Of a DNA stretch of 36,544 nt, positions 1-8,010 are shown piece by piece; the stretch's first letter is position 1; every line of letters begins with the position of its first letter. The stretch covers positions 1 through 36,544 of the forward strand of contig NZ_CALWOJ010000012.1 of assembly GCF_944383115.1 (NCBI RefSeq). Reading direction: 5' to 3'. The position numbers and the translations under genes were made by a program. The DNA comes from an uncultured Flavonifractor sp. GTDB taxonomy: Bacteria; Bacillota; Clostridia; Oscillospirales; Oscillospiraceae. The notes below the pieces were generated by a model. The model saw nothing but the letters and a program-made list of their open reading frames with translations, was not told the DNA's origin and made no database searches.

Positions 1-31
1 CCAGGCTGAGAGTCCTCTTGAGGTTTCTCAT
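1..31 (-). CDS. 5' end of a probable secreted protein (partial)
   Basis: Only the first ten codons are in the window; they read MRNLKRTLSL on the minus strand. A perfect GGAGG lies 8 nt upstream of the ATG, so the start is well supported. The Lys/Arg-rich beginning followed by Leu-Ser-Leu is typical of signal peptides of surface-layer-like exported proteins in this group of Clostridia, but the mature protein lies outside the window and its function cannot be named. The gene follows a possible small ORF after a 13-nt gap and has a good promoter-like sequence 65 nt upstream. Confidence 0.6.
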   Translation of the reverse strand, partial: MRNLKRTLSL

Positions 32-44
32 TTGGAATTCCTCC

Positions 45-218
45 TTACAATATTTGACCACGAAGAGGGAACATCCTCTCCATGAGTCTGGCATAATCAT
101 AATCCATCAAATTCGTCCCGTCAACACCTCCGGCGGTTTTGTAACACAAGCGTAATGTTCCGGCCAGGGTGTTCCGGCGGAGGAAATCCACGGCGAAAGG
201 CGTCGGACGGGGGGTCAT
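45..218 (-). CDS. possible small 57-residue protein, coupled to the cysteine desulfurase
   Basis: The ATG overlaps the TGA stop of the upstream cysteine desulfurase in an ATGA arrangement, which often indicates translational coupling. The reading frame runs 57 codons to a TAA located 13 nt before the next gene. The protein begins [10 protein letters not shown], has one cysteine (Cys25), no evident signal peptide or membrane segment, and a mixed charged C-terminal half. I do not recognise a family. The first half uses G/C-ending codons like neighbouring genes, whereas the second half is more AT-rich and contains a strong promoter-like sequence, so the ORF could be fortuitous. Confidence 0.42.
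   Translation of the reverse strand: MTPRPTPFAVDFLRRNTLAGTLRLCYKTAGGVDGTNLMDYDYARLMERMFPLRGQIL
96..124 (-). promoter_or_regulatory. candidate sigma-A promoter for the left-edge gene
   Basis: On the minus strand TTGACG (119-124) and TATGAT (96-101) are separated by exactly 17 nt. Transcription would start near position 89, giving a leader of about 58 nt before the ATG of the left-edge gene. The promoter lies inside the possible 57-codon ORF at 45-218, so either that ORF is spurious or its gene contains an internal promoter. Confidence 0.55.
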
Positions 219-1369
219 CCGGTCAGCAGATCGTACACCGCGCCCTGTACATAGTCGATCTCCTCAAAGGTGGTGAAAGGCCCCACGGAGAACCGGACGG
301 CGCCTTGGGGAAAGGTGCCCAGGGTACGGTGGGCCACAGGGGCGCAGTGGAGTCCGCAGCGGGTCTGTACCCCGTATTCCTGTTCCAGCCGGAAGGCCAT
401 CTCGCCGTTGTCCGCCTGGAGAAAGTCAATGGACACCACTCCGGTACGCTGCCGCGGGTCTTTCGTACCCAGCACCCGGATGCCGTCCTCCTCCAGTTCC
501 ATCATACGGGCCCACAGATGCCCGGCCAGCTTATGCTCCCGGATGCGGAGGGCCGCCCCCTCCCGTTCCAGATAGTCCAGCGCGGCCCCCAGGCCGAAGA
601 TGCCGGGCAGGTTGAGGGTACCCGCCTCAAACCGGTCGGGCAGGAAGGGGGGCATGTCCAGGGATTCCGACGCGCTGCCGGTACCGCCGGAGAGCAGCGG
701 GTCCAGTTCCCCCGCCAGGGCGTCGGTGACCACCACGCCCCCGATGCCCTGGGGGCCCAGCAGGCCCTTGTGGCCGGGAAAGGCCAGGCCGTCAATACAC
801 ATTTCTCCCATATCCACCGGGACGGAACCCAGGGTCTGGGCGGCGTCCACCAGGAAGAAGATTCCCCGTTCCCGGCAGAGGGGGCCGATGGTCTCAATGG
901 GAAAGAGGGTGCCGGAGACGTTGGAGCCGTGGCAGAGCATGACGGCCCGGACGTCAGGGGTCAGTCTGTCCGCCAGTCCCTCCAGCACCAGTTCCCCCCG
1001 GTCGGTGCAGGGCAGATACTCCACCGTCACCCCCCGGCTCTTGAGCTGCTCCAGGGGACGGAGGACGGCGTTGTGTTCCATGGGGGAGGTAAGCACCCTG
1101 TCCCCCGGGCGGAGCAGCCCTTTGAGCAGCAGATTGAGCCCGGCGGTGGCGCCGGAGGTGAAGATCACGTTCCGCGGCCCGGGGCCGTTTACCAGCTTGT
1201 TGAGCTTTTCCCGCACCTCCAGCACCCGGCCCGCGGCGTCGTAGGCCCGCTGATATCCGCCTCTGGCAATGTTGCAGCCGACCTTGGCAATAAAATCACA
1301 CATGGCATCCCCCACGCCGGGGGCCTTGGGATAGGACGTGGCGCCGTTGTCCAGATAGACGCTGCGCAT
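215..1369 (-). CDS. cysteine desulfurase family protein (class V aminotransferase, EF2568-like)
   Basis: PLP-dependent enzyme of the NifS/SufS/selenocysteine lyase superfamily, 384 residues. Such enzymes take sulfur (or selenium) from cysteine (or selenocysteine) and pass it on as a persulfide. Visible features are the N-terminal [13 protein letters not shown] segment, the PLP-binding FPGHKG with Lys201, and the mobile-loop motif RCGLHCAP with Cys338 and Cys342; Cys342 is the likely catalytic residue. An upstream in-frame ATG at 1393 has no ribosome site. The ATG at 1369 follows GGAGAGGAG by about 11 nt and matches the usual family N-terminus, so it is chosen. The TIGR01977-like subfamily is often found near selenium or sulfur-transfer genes; the exact acceptor is not shown here. 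Confidence 0.88.
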   Translation of the reverse strand: MRSVYLDNGATSYPKAPGVGDAMCDFIAKVGCNIARGGYQRAYDAAGRVLEVREKLNKLVNGPGPRNVIFTSGATAGLNLLLKGLLRPGDRVLTSPMEHNAVLRPLEQLKSRGVTVEYLPCTDRGELVLEGLADRLTPDVRAVMLCHGSNVSGTLFPIETIGPLCRERGIFFLVDAAQTLGSVPVDMGEMCIDGLAFPGHKGLLGPQGIGGVVVTDALAGELDPLLSGGTGSASESLDMPPFLPDRFEAGTLNLPGIFGLGAALDYLEREGAALRIREHKLAGHLWARMMELEEDGIRVLGTKDPRQRTGVVSIDFLQADNGEMAFRLEQEYGVQTRCGLHCAPVAHRTLGTFPQGAVRFSVGPFTTFEEIDYVQGAVYDLLTG

Positions 1370-1408
1370 GGCAGGTGATTCTCCTCTCCACATTTATTAT
1401 ATAAGGTA

Positions 1409-1430
1409 GGGGCGGGCAATTGCCCGCCCC
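1409..1430. repeat. GC-rich intergenic palindrome, copy A
   Basis: A perfect 22-bp palindrome (two 11-nt arms GGGGCGGGCAA and its complement) sits between two minus-strand genes. It lacks a T-run on either side, so it is a poor intrinsic terminator. On the plus strand it is preceded by GTA, giving GTAGGGGCGGGC, which resembles three other intergenic palindromes at 30995, 32229 and 32267. Confidence 0.6.
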
Positions 1431-1437
1431 GTCTGTT

Positions 1438-2607
1438 TTATAACAAGGTCTCCAGCGGCAGACGAATCCGGTAATTCTCCCGCTCCATCCGGGGGAGAAG
1501 CCGCTCCAGCACGTCGGCCGTGGCGGCGCTGTCGTCCAGCATCACCCGGACGCTGCCGGTTCGATTGCCAAAGGTCGTCATAAGGGCACTGCTGCGGGTA
1601 TACGCGGTGCGCGTGTCCCCCGTTTGATCCACCTGGGGTATCCAGCAGGCCCAGCCCGCCTCTTTCAGGGCGGCGGCCACATCCTGCCCGGCTTGTTCCA
1701 GATATACCGTGTGGGGCCTCAGCCGCACCAGCTGCTCCAGCTTTGCTGCGCCGGCGTCCAATTCTTCCTTTACCCGGGTCAGAGTGGTTCCCCCCACGCT
1801 CAGGCCTACGGCGTGGCCGGAACCCACAATGCGGCGCAGCGTCTCGCCACTGCCGTCCAGATCCTCGGGACGGAACAGGAACAGAGCCCGCACGCCTTCC
1901 CCCTCCAGCTGATCCAGGATGTCATCCACCCCACCGCCGCCTGCGCACTGGAAGGAGAGATAAACCGTCAACTCCGCCCGATTGTCTTCCCCGCCGGTAG
2001 GCGTGGGAGTCGGTTCCGGCGTGGGTTGTACAGACGGCTGAGGCGTGGAGGGGTAGAGCTGTTTCAAGTAGTCGTTGTACCGCTTACGCATGGAGTCCTG
2101 GGCATACTGGATAAACTCGCTGCCCAGCCGCTCCTGGCCGTTGGTAATGCGGATCAGCGTGCCGTAGCTGGTGGGGGTATAGCTGTAGCGCAGATCGAAA
2201 TAGGAGCAGACCGGCGCCAGCGGCACAAAGACCCAACCGTTGCGGGATACCGCCCGGATATTCATCTGCTGGCCGGAACGATCCACGCAGGTGCCGGCGT
2301 TCAGGTCGAAGGTCAAGGTGCCGCTGAGGCTGTAAAGCATGAAGCTGTTTCCCCCGTCCCCCTGGATCTGTCCGTAGGATACGCCCAGGTTCACCCCGGT
2401 CACTGTCCAGTCAAAGGCGGTATAGGGGACGTACAGCGATCCGCCGATCCAGGTAGGCATGGCCTCCACCGGCAAGGTAAGCATCTGGTCGTTTTCCGCC
2501 ATCAGATAGATCTCCACCGTATCCGCCCTGGCGGTACTGACCAATCCGGGTCCCAACACCAGCGCCGCCGCGCACAGCAGCGTCAGCAGACGCTTCTTCC
2601 AGCCCAT
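1438..2607 (-). CDS. secreted protein: copper amine oxidase N-like domain plus degenerate polysaccharide-deacetylase domain
   Basis: 389 residues. A signal peptide (MGWKKRLLTLLCAAALVLG, cleavage near STARA, residue 28) is followed by a region resembling the copper amine oxidase N-terminal domain (PF07833; about 30-155), a Pro/Thr linker (about 188-205, TPEPTPTPTGG) and a C-terminal region like a NodB-type deacetylase (about 213-389). The deacetylase similarity is only structural: where active enzymes carry TFDDG this protein has LSFQCAGG, and where the HxxxH metal motif should be it has LSVGG. It is therefore probably non-catalytic, perhaps a wall or glycan binding module. The start follows AAAGGAGG by 5-6 nt and there is a good promoter just upstream. 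It is divergent from the lipoprotein-MBOAT cassette, so a role at the same cell surface is plausible but unproven. Confidence 0.72.
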   Translation of the reverse strand: MGWKKRLLTLLCAAALVLGPGLVSTARADTVEIYLMAENDQMLTLPVEAMPTWIGGSLYVPYTAFDWTVTGVNLGVSYGQIQGDGGNSFMLYSLSGTLTFDLNAGTCVDRSGQQMNIRAVSRNGWVFVPLAPVCSYFDLRYSYTPTSYGTLIRITNGQERLGSEFIQYAQDSMRKRYNDYLKQLYPSTPQPSVQPTPEPTPTPTGGEDNRAELTVYLSFQCAGGGGVDDILDQLEGEGVRALFLFRPEDLDGSGETLRRIVGSGHAVGLSVGGTTLTRVKEELDAGAAKLEQLVRLRPHTVYLEQAGQDVAAALKEAGWACWIPQVDQTGDTRTAYTRSSALMTTFGNRTGSVRVMLDDSAATADVLERLLPRMERENYRIRLPLETLL

Positions 2608-2640
2608 GTACGTCCCTCCTTTCTGTGGGTTTCTGTTGGC

Positions 2641-2669
2641 ATTATATCATGATTTCTTCACCCGGTAAA
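2641..2669 (-). promoter_or_regulatory. promoter of the degenerate deacetylase gene
   Basis: On the minus strand TTTACC (2664-2669) and a perfect TATAAT (2641-2646) are separated by 17 nt, 33 nt upstream of the start codon. On the plus strand, TTGACA at 2729-2734 may be a -35 for the divergent lipoprotein gene, but I see no convincing -10 partner. Confidence 0.75.
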
Positions 2670-2785
2670 GCCGCCCCCGCTTATGTCCCACCCCAAATAC
2701 AGGATTTTTATCAAAGAGTGGGAACTTTTTGACAGGCGCCGCCGTCCAATAGAGCGATCACAAAAAAGAAAAGGAGAATCCCTCT

Positions 2786-3526
2786 ATGAATCATCGCTTT
2801 CTCGCCCTGGCTTTGGCCGGGACGCTGACCCTGGGTATGCTCACCGCCTGCGGCGGCGGCAACAGTGACGGCAATGCCGAAACCCCCAACACCGTTGCCA
2901 CCCCTCCCGTGACCGAGAGCCTTACTCCCGCTCCCGAGGATTCCGCCCCCGTGACGGAGGAGAGCCCCGACGCCCTGCCTGAGAGTTCCGCTCCCGTGGA
3001 GGAGAGCGAGGCTCCCTCCAACGAGCCCTCCAACACTCCCGCCGCTAAGCCCACCTCCACACCCAAGCCCACCACTCCGGCTACACCCGCGCCCAGCACC
3101 AAGCCTACCCCCACGCCCACCCCCACGCCGGAGAGCAAGCCCCAGGTCAGCGCCGTCCAGTCCACCTGGAACGACATCTCCAAACTGTCCCTGCCCAACC
3201 TGACCGCCATGGACGACGCCACCCTCTCCGCCATGTACGGCATCAGTGCCTCTGATCTGAAGGAATATGTGTGCATGATGCCCCTGATGGGCGTCCACGC
3301 CACCGAGTTCTTCATCGCCGAGGTGAAGGATGGCAAGATGGACACCGTGAAAGCCGGCATTGCCAAGCGGCAGGCCGACCTGGACGCCCAGTGGGCCCAG
3401 TACCTGCCCGAGCAGTATGAGCTGGTGCAGAACTATAAGCTGGTCACCAACGGCAGCTATGTTCTCTTTGCCGTCAGTGAATATGCCGGTGATGCAGTTG
3501 ATATCTTCAACAGTTATACAAAATAA
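2786..3526 (+). CDS. DUF4358-type lipoprotein
   Basis: 246 residues. The lipobox LTAC with Cys22 follows a hydrophobic signal segment, so the protein should be lipid-anchored on the outer face of the membrane. Residues about 28-125 form a low-complexity Ser/Thr/Pro/Glu linker ending in TPTPTPTPE repeats, long enough to span the cell wall. The C-terminal 120 residues (from ISKLSLPNL to the end) look like the DUF4358 domain (PF14270), of unknown function. The start follows AAAAGGAG by 9 nt. It lies directly upstream of an MBOAT/DHHW pair, a combination seen repeatedly in Clostridia, which suggests a helper role in surface-glycan acylation; this is inferred from context. Confidence 0.8.
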   Translation: MNHRFLALALAGTLTLGMLTACGGGNSDGNAETPNTVATPPVTESLTPAPEDSAPVTEESPDALPESSAPVEESEAPSNEPSNTPAAKPTSTPKPTTPATPAPSTKPTPTPTPTPESKPQVSAVQSTWNDISKLSLPNLTAMDDATLSAMYGISASDLKEYVCMMPLMGVHATEFFIAEVKDGKMDTVKAGIAKRQADLDAQWAQYLPEQYELVQNYKLVTNGSYVLFAVSEYAGDAVDIFNSYTK

Positions 3527-3548
3527 GTATTTTGGGGTAGAATAGAAG

Positions 3549-3577
3549 TTGCACTCTGGTGCCGTACCCATTATAAT
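3549..3577 (+). promoter_or_regulatory. promoter for the MBOAT/DHHW genes
   Basis: TTGCAC (3549-3554) and perfect TATAAT (3572-3577) with a 17-nt spacer. The expected transcription start, near 3584, is immediately before the hairpin at 3586-3612, so that hairpin would form at the very 5' end of the transcript. Confidence 0.7.
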
Positions 3578-3585
3578 CATTTCAG

Positions 3586-3618
3586 CGCCCGGCAGGGCAA
3601 GCCTGCCGGGCGTCTTTC
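3586..3618 (+). terminator. 11-bp GC-rich hairpin, weak terminator or 5' mRNA hairpin
   Basis: CGCCCGGCAGG pairs perfectly with CCTGCCGGGCG around a GCAAG loop, followed by TCTTTCC, a poor T-tract. It could terminate the lipoprotein transcript. Because a strong promoter lies just upstream of it, it would also be the first element of the MBOAT transcript. Confidence 0.55.
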
Positions 3619-3646
3619 CTGAAATCTATAAAGAGAAGGTGAGCAG

Positions 3647-5047
3647 TTGGTCTTTTCCAGTTTGTATTTTTTATTTCTATATCTACCCATTGTATTATTA
3701 GTCTATTACATTACCCCTCTGAAATGGCGCAACCTGTGGCTGCTGGTGGTCAATCTGATCTTTTACGGCTGGGGCGAACCCAAGTATATCCTGCTGATGA
3801 TTTTCACCATCGTGCTGGACTACTTCTGCGGCCTGATCGTGGCCCGGCGAAAATTGCAAGGCGACGACAAGGGCGCCCGGACCGCTGTAGCGGTGGCGCT
3901 GGTCCTCAATCTGGCCATCCTGTTTTTCTTTAAATACTGGGATTTGGTGGCCACGACCTTCCAGCACTTCGGCGTTGGTATGCCGGTACTCAACCTGACG
4001 CTGCCCATCGGCATCTCCTTCTACACCTTCCAGACCATGACCTACCCGGTGGACATCTACCGTGGAGACGCGGAGGTGCAGAAAAGCATTGTCAGCTTCG
4101 GTACCTTCGTTACCCTCTTCCCCCAGCTCATTGCCGGTCCCATTATCAAGTACAAAGAGCTGGCTGACCAGATGACCTACCGCACCCACTCCCCGGAGCA
4201 GTTTGCCTCCGGCGTACAGGTGTTTGTGGTGGGTCTGGCCAAGAAGGTGCTGCTGGCCAACAACATCGGCAAGCTTTGGGATGTCTATCTGGCTCTACCC
4301 ACCGACCAGCTCACCGTCTCCGGCGCCTGGCTGGGCGTGGTGGCCTTCTCCCTTCAGCTGTACTTTGACTTCTCCGGCTATTCCGACATGGCCGTGGGCC
4401 TGGGCCGGATGCTGGGCTTCGAGTTCCTGCGGAACTTCAATTACCCCTATATCTCCAAGTCGGTCACCGAGTTCTGGCGCCGGTGGCACATCTCCCTGGG
4501 CTCCTGGTTCCGGGAGTACCTGTATATCCCCCTGGGCGGCAACCGGGTGAAAAAGCCCCGGCTGTTTTTCAACCTGCTGGTCGTTTGGGCCGCCACCGGC
4601 ATCTGGCACGGCGCCAGCTGGAATTTCCTGATCTGGGGCCTCTACTTTGCCGCCCTCATCATTCTGGAGAAGGCCTTCCTGGGCAAGCTGCTGGAGAAGT
4701 GTCCCGCTGTGGTACAGCACATTTACACTCTGTTCCTGGTGCTGGTCAGCTGGGCCATCTTTGCCGTGGAGGATTTCGGTCACATGGGCGTCTACCTGTC
4801 TGCCATGTTTGGCTTTGCTCCAGCCGGTCTGGCCTCCCCCAGCGTGGCGTACTACTTCACCTCTTTCCTGCCCATGCTGATCATCGGTGCCGTGGCCGCC
4901 ACTCCGCTGGCTACCAAGCTGTGGAAAAAGCTGCCGGAGAAGCCCATGAAAGTGGTGCTGCCGGTGGTGTTGCTGGCCGGTCTGATTCTTTCCACCGCCT
5001 ATCTGGTGGACGCCACCTACAATCCCTTCCTCTATTTCCGCTTCTGA
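3647..5047 (+). CDS. MBOAT family O-acyltransferase (AlgI/DltB-like)
   Basis: 466 residues, a polytopic membrane protein of the MBOAT family, which moves acyl groups across the membrane to a surface acceptor. Signature features are the N-terminal MVFSSLYFLFLYLPI, the FPQLIAGPIIKY segment (158-169), NYPYISKSVTEFWRRWHISL (His281) and GIWHGASWNF with the conserved catalytic His321. The start is TTG at 3647, chosen because GAAGGTGAG lies 5-6 nt upstream and because MVFSS is the usual N-terminus in this family. The stop is 15 nt before the next gene, so the two are cotranscribed. The acceptor is probably a secondary wall polymer or exopolysaccharide, which the sequence cannot identify. Confidence 0.93.
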   Translation: MVFSSLYFLFLYLPIVLLVYYITPLKWRNLWLLVVNLIFYGWGEPKYILLMIFTIVLDYFCGLIVARRKLQGDDKGARTAVAVALVLNLAILFFFKYWDLVATTFQHFGVGMPVLNLTLPIGISFYTFQTMTYPVDIYRGDAEVQKSIVSFGTFVTLFPQLIAGPIIKYKELADQMTYRTHSPEQFASGVQVFVVGLAKKVLLANNIGKLWDVYLALPTDQLTVSGAWLGVVAFSLQLYFDFSGYSDMAVGLGRMLGFEFLRNFNYPYISKSVTEFWRRWHISLGSWFREYLYIPLGGNRVKKPRLFFNLLVVWAATGIWHGASWNFLIWGLYFAALIILEKAFLGKLLEKCPAVVQHIYTLFLVLVSWAIFAVEDFGHMGVYLSAMFGFAPAGLASPSVAYYFTSFLPMLIIGAVAATPLATKLWKKLPEKPMKVVLPVVLLAGLILSTAYLVDATYNPFLYFRF

Positions 5048-5062
5048 TTGGAGGTTCTGATT

Positions 5063-6199
5063 ATGTCGAAAAAATACTGCATCTTCATCAGCGCTCTGTT
5101 CTGTGCCTTTATCGGGCTGTTCCTGGTGGCCAACGCCGCTACTCCTAGCCGGGAGTTCTCCGAAATGGAGAACCGCAATCTGGAACAGATGCCCAAGCTG
5201 TCTGTGGACAGCTTGTTGAGCGGTCAGTTTATGAAGGACTTTGAGACCTACACCACCGACCAGTTCGTGGGCCGGGACGGCTGGATCGCCCTCAAGTCCA
5301 CCACGGAGCGGCTGCTGGGCAAGAAGGAAAACAACAACGTCTACTTCTGCGACCAGGACACCCTCATTACCCGGTTTGACCAGCCCGATGCCGCTAAGGT
5401 CACGGAAAATCTGAATTATGTGAGTACCTTTGCGGAAAATGCCGGTATTCCGGTAACCTTTTCTCTCATCCCTACCCAGGCCTGTATCTGGGCTGATCGT
5501 CTGCCCGACGGCGCTCCCAACGCCAGCCAGACCGGCCTGCTGGACCAGGCCAAGGCCGCCGTTCCCGGCGCTACCTGGGCGGATCTGTACAGCCCCCTGT
5601 GGGAGCACAAGGATGAGAGCATCTTTTACCGCACCGACCACCATTGGACCAGCCTGGGCGCCTATTACGGTTATACCGGCCTGGCCGATGCCCTGGGCTA
5701 CACCCCGGTGCCTTTGGACGCCTACACCGAGACCGTCCGCTCCACTGAGTTCTACGGCACGGTGTTCTCCTCCTCCGGTGTCCGCTGGGTGAGTCCCGAC
5801 ACCATTACCACTTATGTACCCGATACCGGCATTACCGTCACCAGCTACACCTATGACAGCAATGGCAACCCGGTGGAGGTGCCCCGGGCCCTGTATGACG
5901 AATCCTACCTCTCCGTAAAGGACAAATATTCCATGTTCCTGGGCGGCAACCAGTCTCTTGGCGTGGTTAAGACTCCCAATACCGACAAGCCTAAGCTGCT
6001 CATCATCCGGGACTCCTACGCCGACTCTCTGGTGCCCTTCCTCACCCCCCACTTCTCCGAGATCCACCTGATCGACCTGCGGTACTACAAGCTGTCCATT
6101 GCCGACTACATCCAGCAAAACGGCATTGACCAGGCTCTGGTCCTCTACAGCATCCCCAATTTCTGTACCGATACCAACCTGTTCTGGCTGACCCGCTGA
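5063..6199 (+). CDS. DHHW family protein, extracellular partner of the MBOAT acyltransferase
   Basis: 378 residues with an N-terminal membrane anchor or signal peptide (about 5-26), then an exported domain related to the AlgJ/AlgX SGNH-like acetyltransferases. The motif YRTDHHWTS (Asp192, His193, His194, Trp195) defines the DHHW family (PF14286), and IRDSYADS supplies a Ser318 that may complete an Asp-His-Ser triad, as in AlgX. By analogy the MBOAT partner exports the acetyl group and this protein transfers it to the glycan. ATG at 5063 has GGAGG 8 nt upstream; an in-frame TTG at 5048 precedes that ribosome site and is rejected. It ends at a strong bidirectional terminator. Confidence 0.88.
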   Translation: MSKKYCIFISALFCAFIGLFLVANAATPSREFSEMENRNLEQMPKLSVDSLLSGQFMKDFETYTTDQFVGRDGWIALKSTTERLLGKKENNNVYFCDQDTLITRFDQPDAAKVTENLNYVSTFAENAGIPVTFSLIPTQACIWADRLPDGAPNASQTGLLDQAKAAVPGATWADLYSPLWEHKDESIFYRTDHHWTSLGAYYGYTGLADALGYTPVPLDAYTETVRSTEFYGTVFSSSGVRWVSPDTITTYVPDTGITVTSYTYDSNGNPVEVPRALYDESYLSVKDKYSMFLGGNQSLGVVKTPNTDKPKLLIIRDSYADSLVPFLTPHFSEIHLIDLRYYKLSIADYIQQNGIDQALVLYSIPNFCTDTNLFWLTR

Positions 6200-6205
6200 A
6201 ATTAC

Positions 6206-6241
6206 AAAAAGTCCGGCCCCTTTTGGGGGCCGGACTTTTTT
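6206..6241. terminator. bidirectional intrinsic terminator
   Basis: AAAAAGTCCGGCCCC pairs with GGGGCCGGACTTTTT around a short T-rich loop; a T-run follows on both strands. It ends the DHHW transcript on plus and the first nhaC gene on minus. Confidence 0.93.
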
Positions 6242-6250
6242 ATGCTTTCA

Positions 6251-7918
6251 TCAGTCCCGCTGAGAGTGGATATTCATGGAGTGGTTGACCTTGCCGATGA
6301 CAACCAGCACCACCACCATGGAGACCACAGCAATCAGCAGGTTCAGGATCATGTTCTGGACGAAAGCAGCCAGAATGTAGTTGACGAAGCAGACCGCCGC
6401 CACGGTGACCGCGTAGGGCAGCTGAGTGGCCACGTGATTCAGGTGGTAGCACTGAGCGCCGGAGGAGGCCATGATGGTGGTATCGGAGATGGGAGAGCAG
6501 TGGTCGCCCATAACCGCGCCGCCCAGAGTGGCAGCGATGGCGATCATCAGCATCTCGTTGCCGTTGATCAGATCGGCAGTCAGATCGGCAGCCGCCACGC
6601 CGCCGGAGAACACCGGGATGACGATGGGCAGCAGGATAGTGAAGGTACCCCAGGAGGTGCCGGTAGCGAAGCCCAGGAACGCGGCGATAATGAACACCAC
6701 GGCGGGCAGGAAGTTGTGCAGGCTGTCGCCGAAGCCGGAGACGATGTCAGCCACAAACTGGGGGGCGCCCAGGGACTTGGTCACATCGCCGATGGTCCAG
6801 GCCAGGCAGAGGATCAGGATGGCGGGAACCATCTGCTTGAAGCCCTCAGGCAGGCAGTCCATCAGTTCGGTGAACTTCATGGAGCGGCGCACCATGAAGA
6901 AAATCATGCTAAGAATCAGGGCAATCAGAGAGCCCAGAGGCAGGGCGGAGAAGGCATCAGTGTTGGCAAAGGCGGAGATGAGATCGGTACCGCCACCCTG
7001 ATAGCCCACATAGATCATGGCGCCCACGCAGCAGGCCACCAGCATGATAACAGGAATGACCAGGTCAATTACCTTGCCGTTGGGATTGAATTTCATCTCC
7101 TCAGCGCCGGCAAAGGGCCGCTCGGGGGTGGTGTAGATGTCACCCTTGGCGGCGTTGTCCTCATGCTTCTTCATGGGACCGTAGTCGATGTTCAGGCTGG
7201 TCATGACCATGATAAACACCAGGGTCAGAATGGCGTAGTAGTTGTAGGGAATGGCCTTCAGGAAGATCTGGAAGCCCAGCTCGTCGTTGCCGATAATACC
7301 GGTGACGGCCGCGGCCCAGGAAGACACGGGCATCATGATACAAACGGGAGCGGCGGTAGCGTCGCACATATAGGACAGCTTGGCCCGGGAGATGTGGTGG
7401 CCGTCGGCCACGGGACGCATCACGTTACCGGTGGTCAGGTTGTTGAAGTAGTCGTCCACGCCCAGCACGATGGCCAGGATGAAGGTGGACCACAGAGCGC
7501 CCGACTTGGTCTTGATGTGCTTGACGGCCCAGTCGCCGTAGGCCTTGGAGCCGCCGGCCCGGATCATCAGGGCCACCATGGTACCCAGAATGACCAGGAA
7601 CATCAGGATACCCATGTTGCCGCCGGCGTTGCTGCACAGGCGGGCCACGAAGTCCTGCAGAGCGTCAATGGGATTGCCGTTGGTGAACAGCAGGCAGCCC
7701 ACGATGATGCCCAGGAACAGAGAAGAATACACTTCCTTGGTGATCAGTGCCAGAATAATGGCTACCACAGGGGGCAGCAGGGACGCGATGGTACCCCAGG
7801 CAGCAATGTCGGCGGTGGCGGCGTCACCCTCTGCAAAGGCTACCGTAACCAGAAGACAAGCCAGGGTAAACAAGGTCAGCAGGATTTTGCCAGATCGTTT
7901 GATACGCGGTGAATTCAT
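6251..7918 (-). CDS. nhaC: NhaC family Na+/H+ antiporter, copy 1
   Basis: 555 residues, a polytopic membrane transporter of the NhaC/ion-transporter superfamily. It has a hydrophobic N-terminal segment ending VAFAEG that looks like a cleavable signal, followed by about a dozen hydrophobic helices. Conserved family blocks visible are VDDYFNNLTTGNVMRPV, CDATAAPVCIMMPVSSW, FATGTSWGTF and MGDHCSPISDTTIMASS. Some NhaC-family members carry organic anions or amino acids, so the substrate is not certain. AGGAGG lies 6 nt before the ATG. A probable promoter and a conserved leader hairpin lie just upstream. It is a tandem paralog of the next gene (8298-9968), and the central part is almost identical in nucleotide sequence. 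Confidence 0.9.
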   Translation of the reverse strand: MNSPRIKRSGKILLTLFTLACLLVTVAFAEGDAATADIAAWGTIASLLPPVVAIILALITKEVYSSLFLGIIVGCLLFTNGNPIDALQDFVARLCSNAGGNMGILMFLVILGTMVALMIRAGGSKAYGDWAVKHIKTKSGALWSTFILAIVLGVDDYFNNLTTGNVMRPVADGHHISRAKLSYMCDATAAPVCIMMPVSSWAAAVTGIIGNDELGFQIFLKAIPYNYYAILTLVFIMVMTSLNIDYGPMKKHEDNAAKGDIYTTPERPFAGAEEMKFNPNGKVIDLVIPVIMLVACCVGAMIYVGYQGGGTDLISAFANTDAFSALPLGSLIALILSMIFFMVRRSMKFTELMDCLPEGFKQMVPAILILCLAWTIGDVTKSLGAPQFVADIVSGFGDSLHNFLPAVVFIIAAFLGFATGTSWGTFTILLPIVIPVFSGGVAAADLTADLINGNEMLMIAIAATLGGAVMGDHCSPISDTTIMASSGAQCYHLNHVATQLPYAVTVAAVCFVNYILAAFVQNMILNLLIAVVSMVVVLVVIGKVNHSMNIHSQRD

Positions 7919-7942
7919 ATCAGCCCTCCTAATAAGATCGGT

Positions 7943-7973
7943 GAATCCTATAAGCTCCCCAACCCAAGGACTC
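7943..7973 (-). promoter_or_regulatory. nhaC leader hairpin, copy 1
   Basis: On the minus strand GAGTCCT (5' arm) pairs with AGGATTC (3' arm) around a G-rich 17-nt loop beginning TGGGTTGGGGAG. The arms form 7 bp including one G-U pair. It begins 7 nt after the -10 box, so it should lie at the extreme 5' end of the mRNA. The same element precedes nhaC copy 2. Confidence 0.6.
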
Positions 7974-7980
7974 GAAAGGT

Positions 7981-8010
7981 ATCATAACAAAATTGTTATT
8001 AAATTGACAA
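7981..8010 (-). promoter_or_regulatory. promoter of nhaC copy 1
   Basis: On the minus strand TTGTCA (8005-8010) and TATGAT (7981-7986) are separated by 18 nt in AT-rich DNA. Confidence 0.65.

Noticed and set aside
155..1378. A 407-codon open frame on the plus strand opposite the cysteine desulfurase
   Set aside because: It is an antisense shadow of a GC-rich gene with full family signatures; it has Gly/His/Gln-rich non-natural composition and no ribosome site.
2729..2755. Promoter for the DUF4358 lipoprotein gene
   Set aside because: TTGACA is present but no -10 hexamer of reasonable quality lies 16-18 nt downstream.
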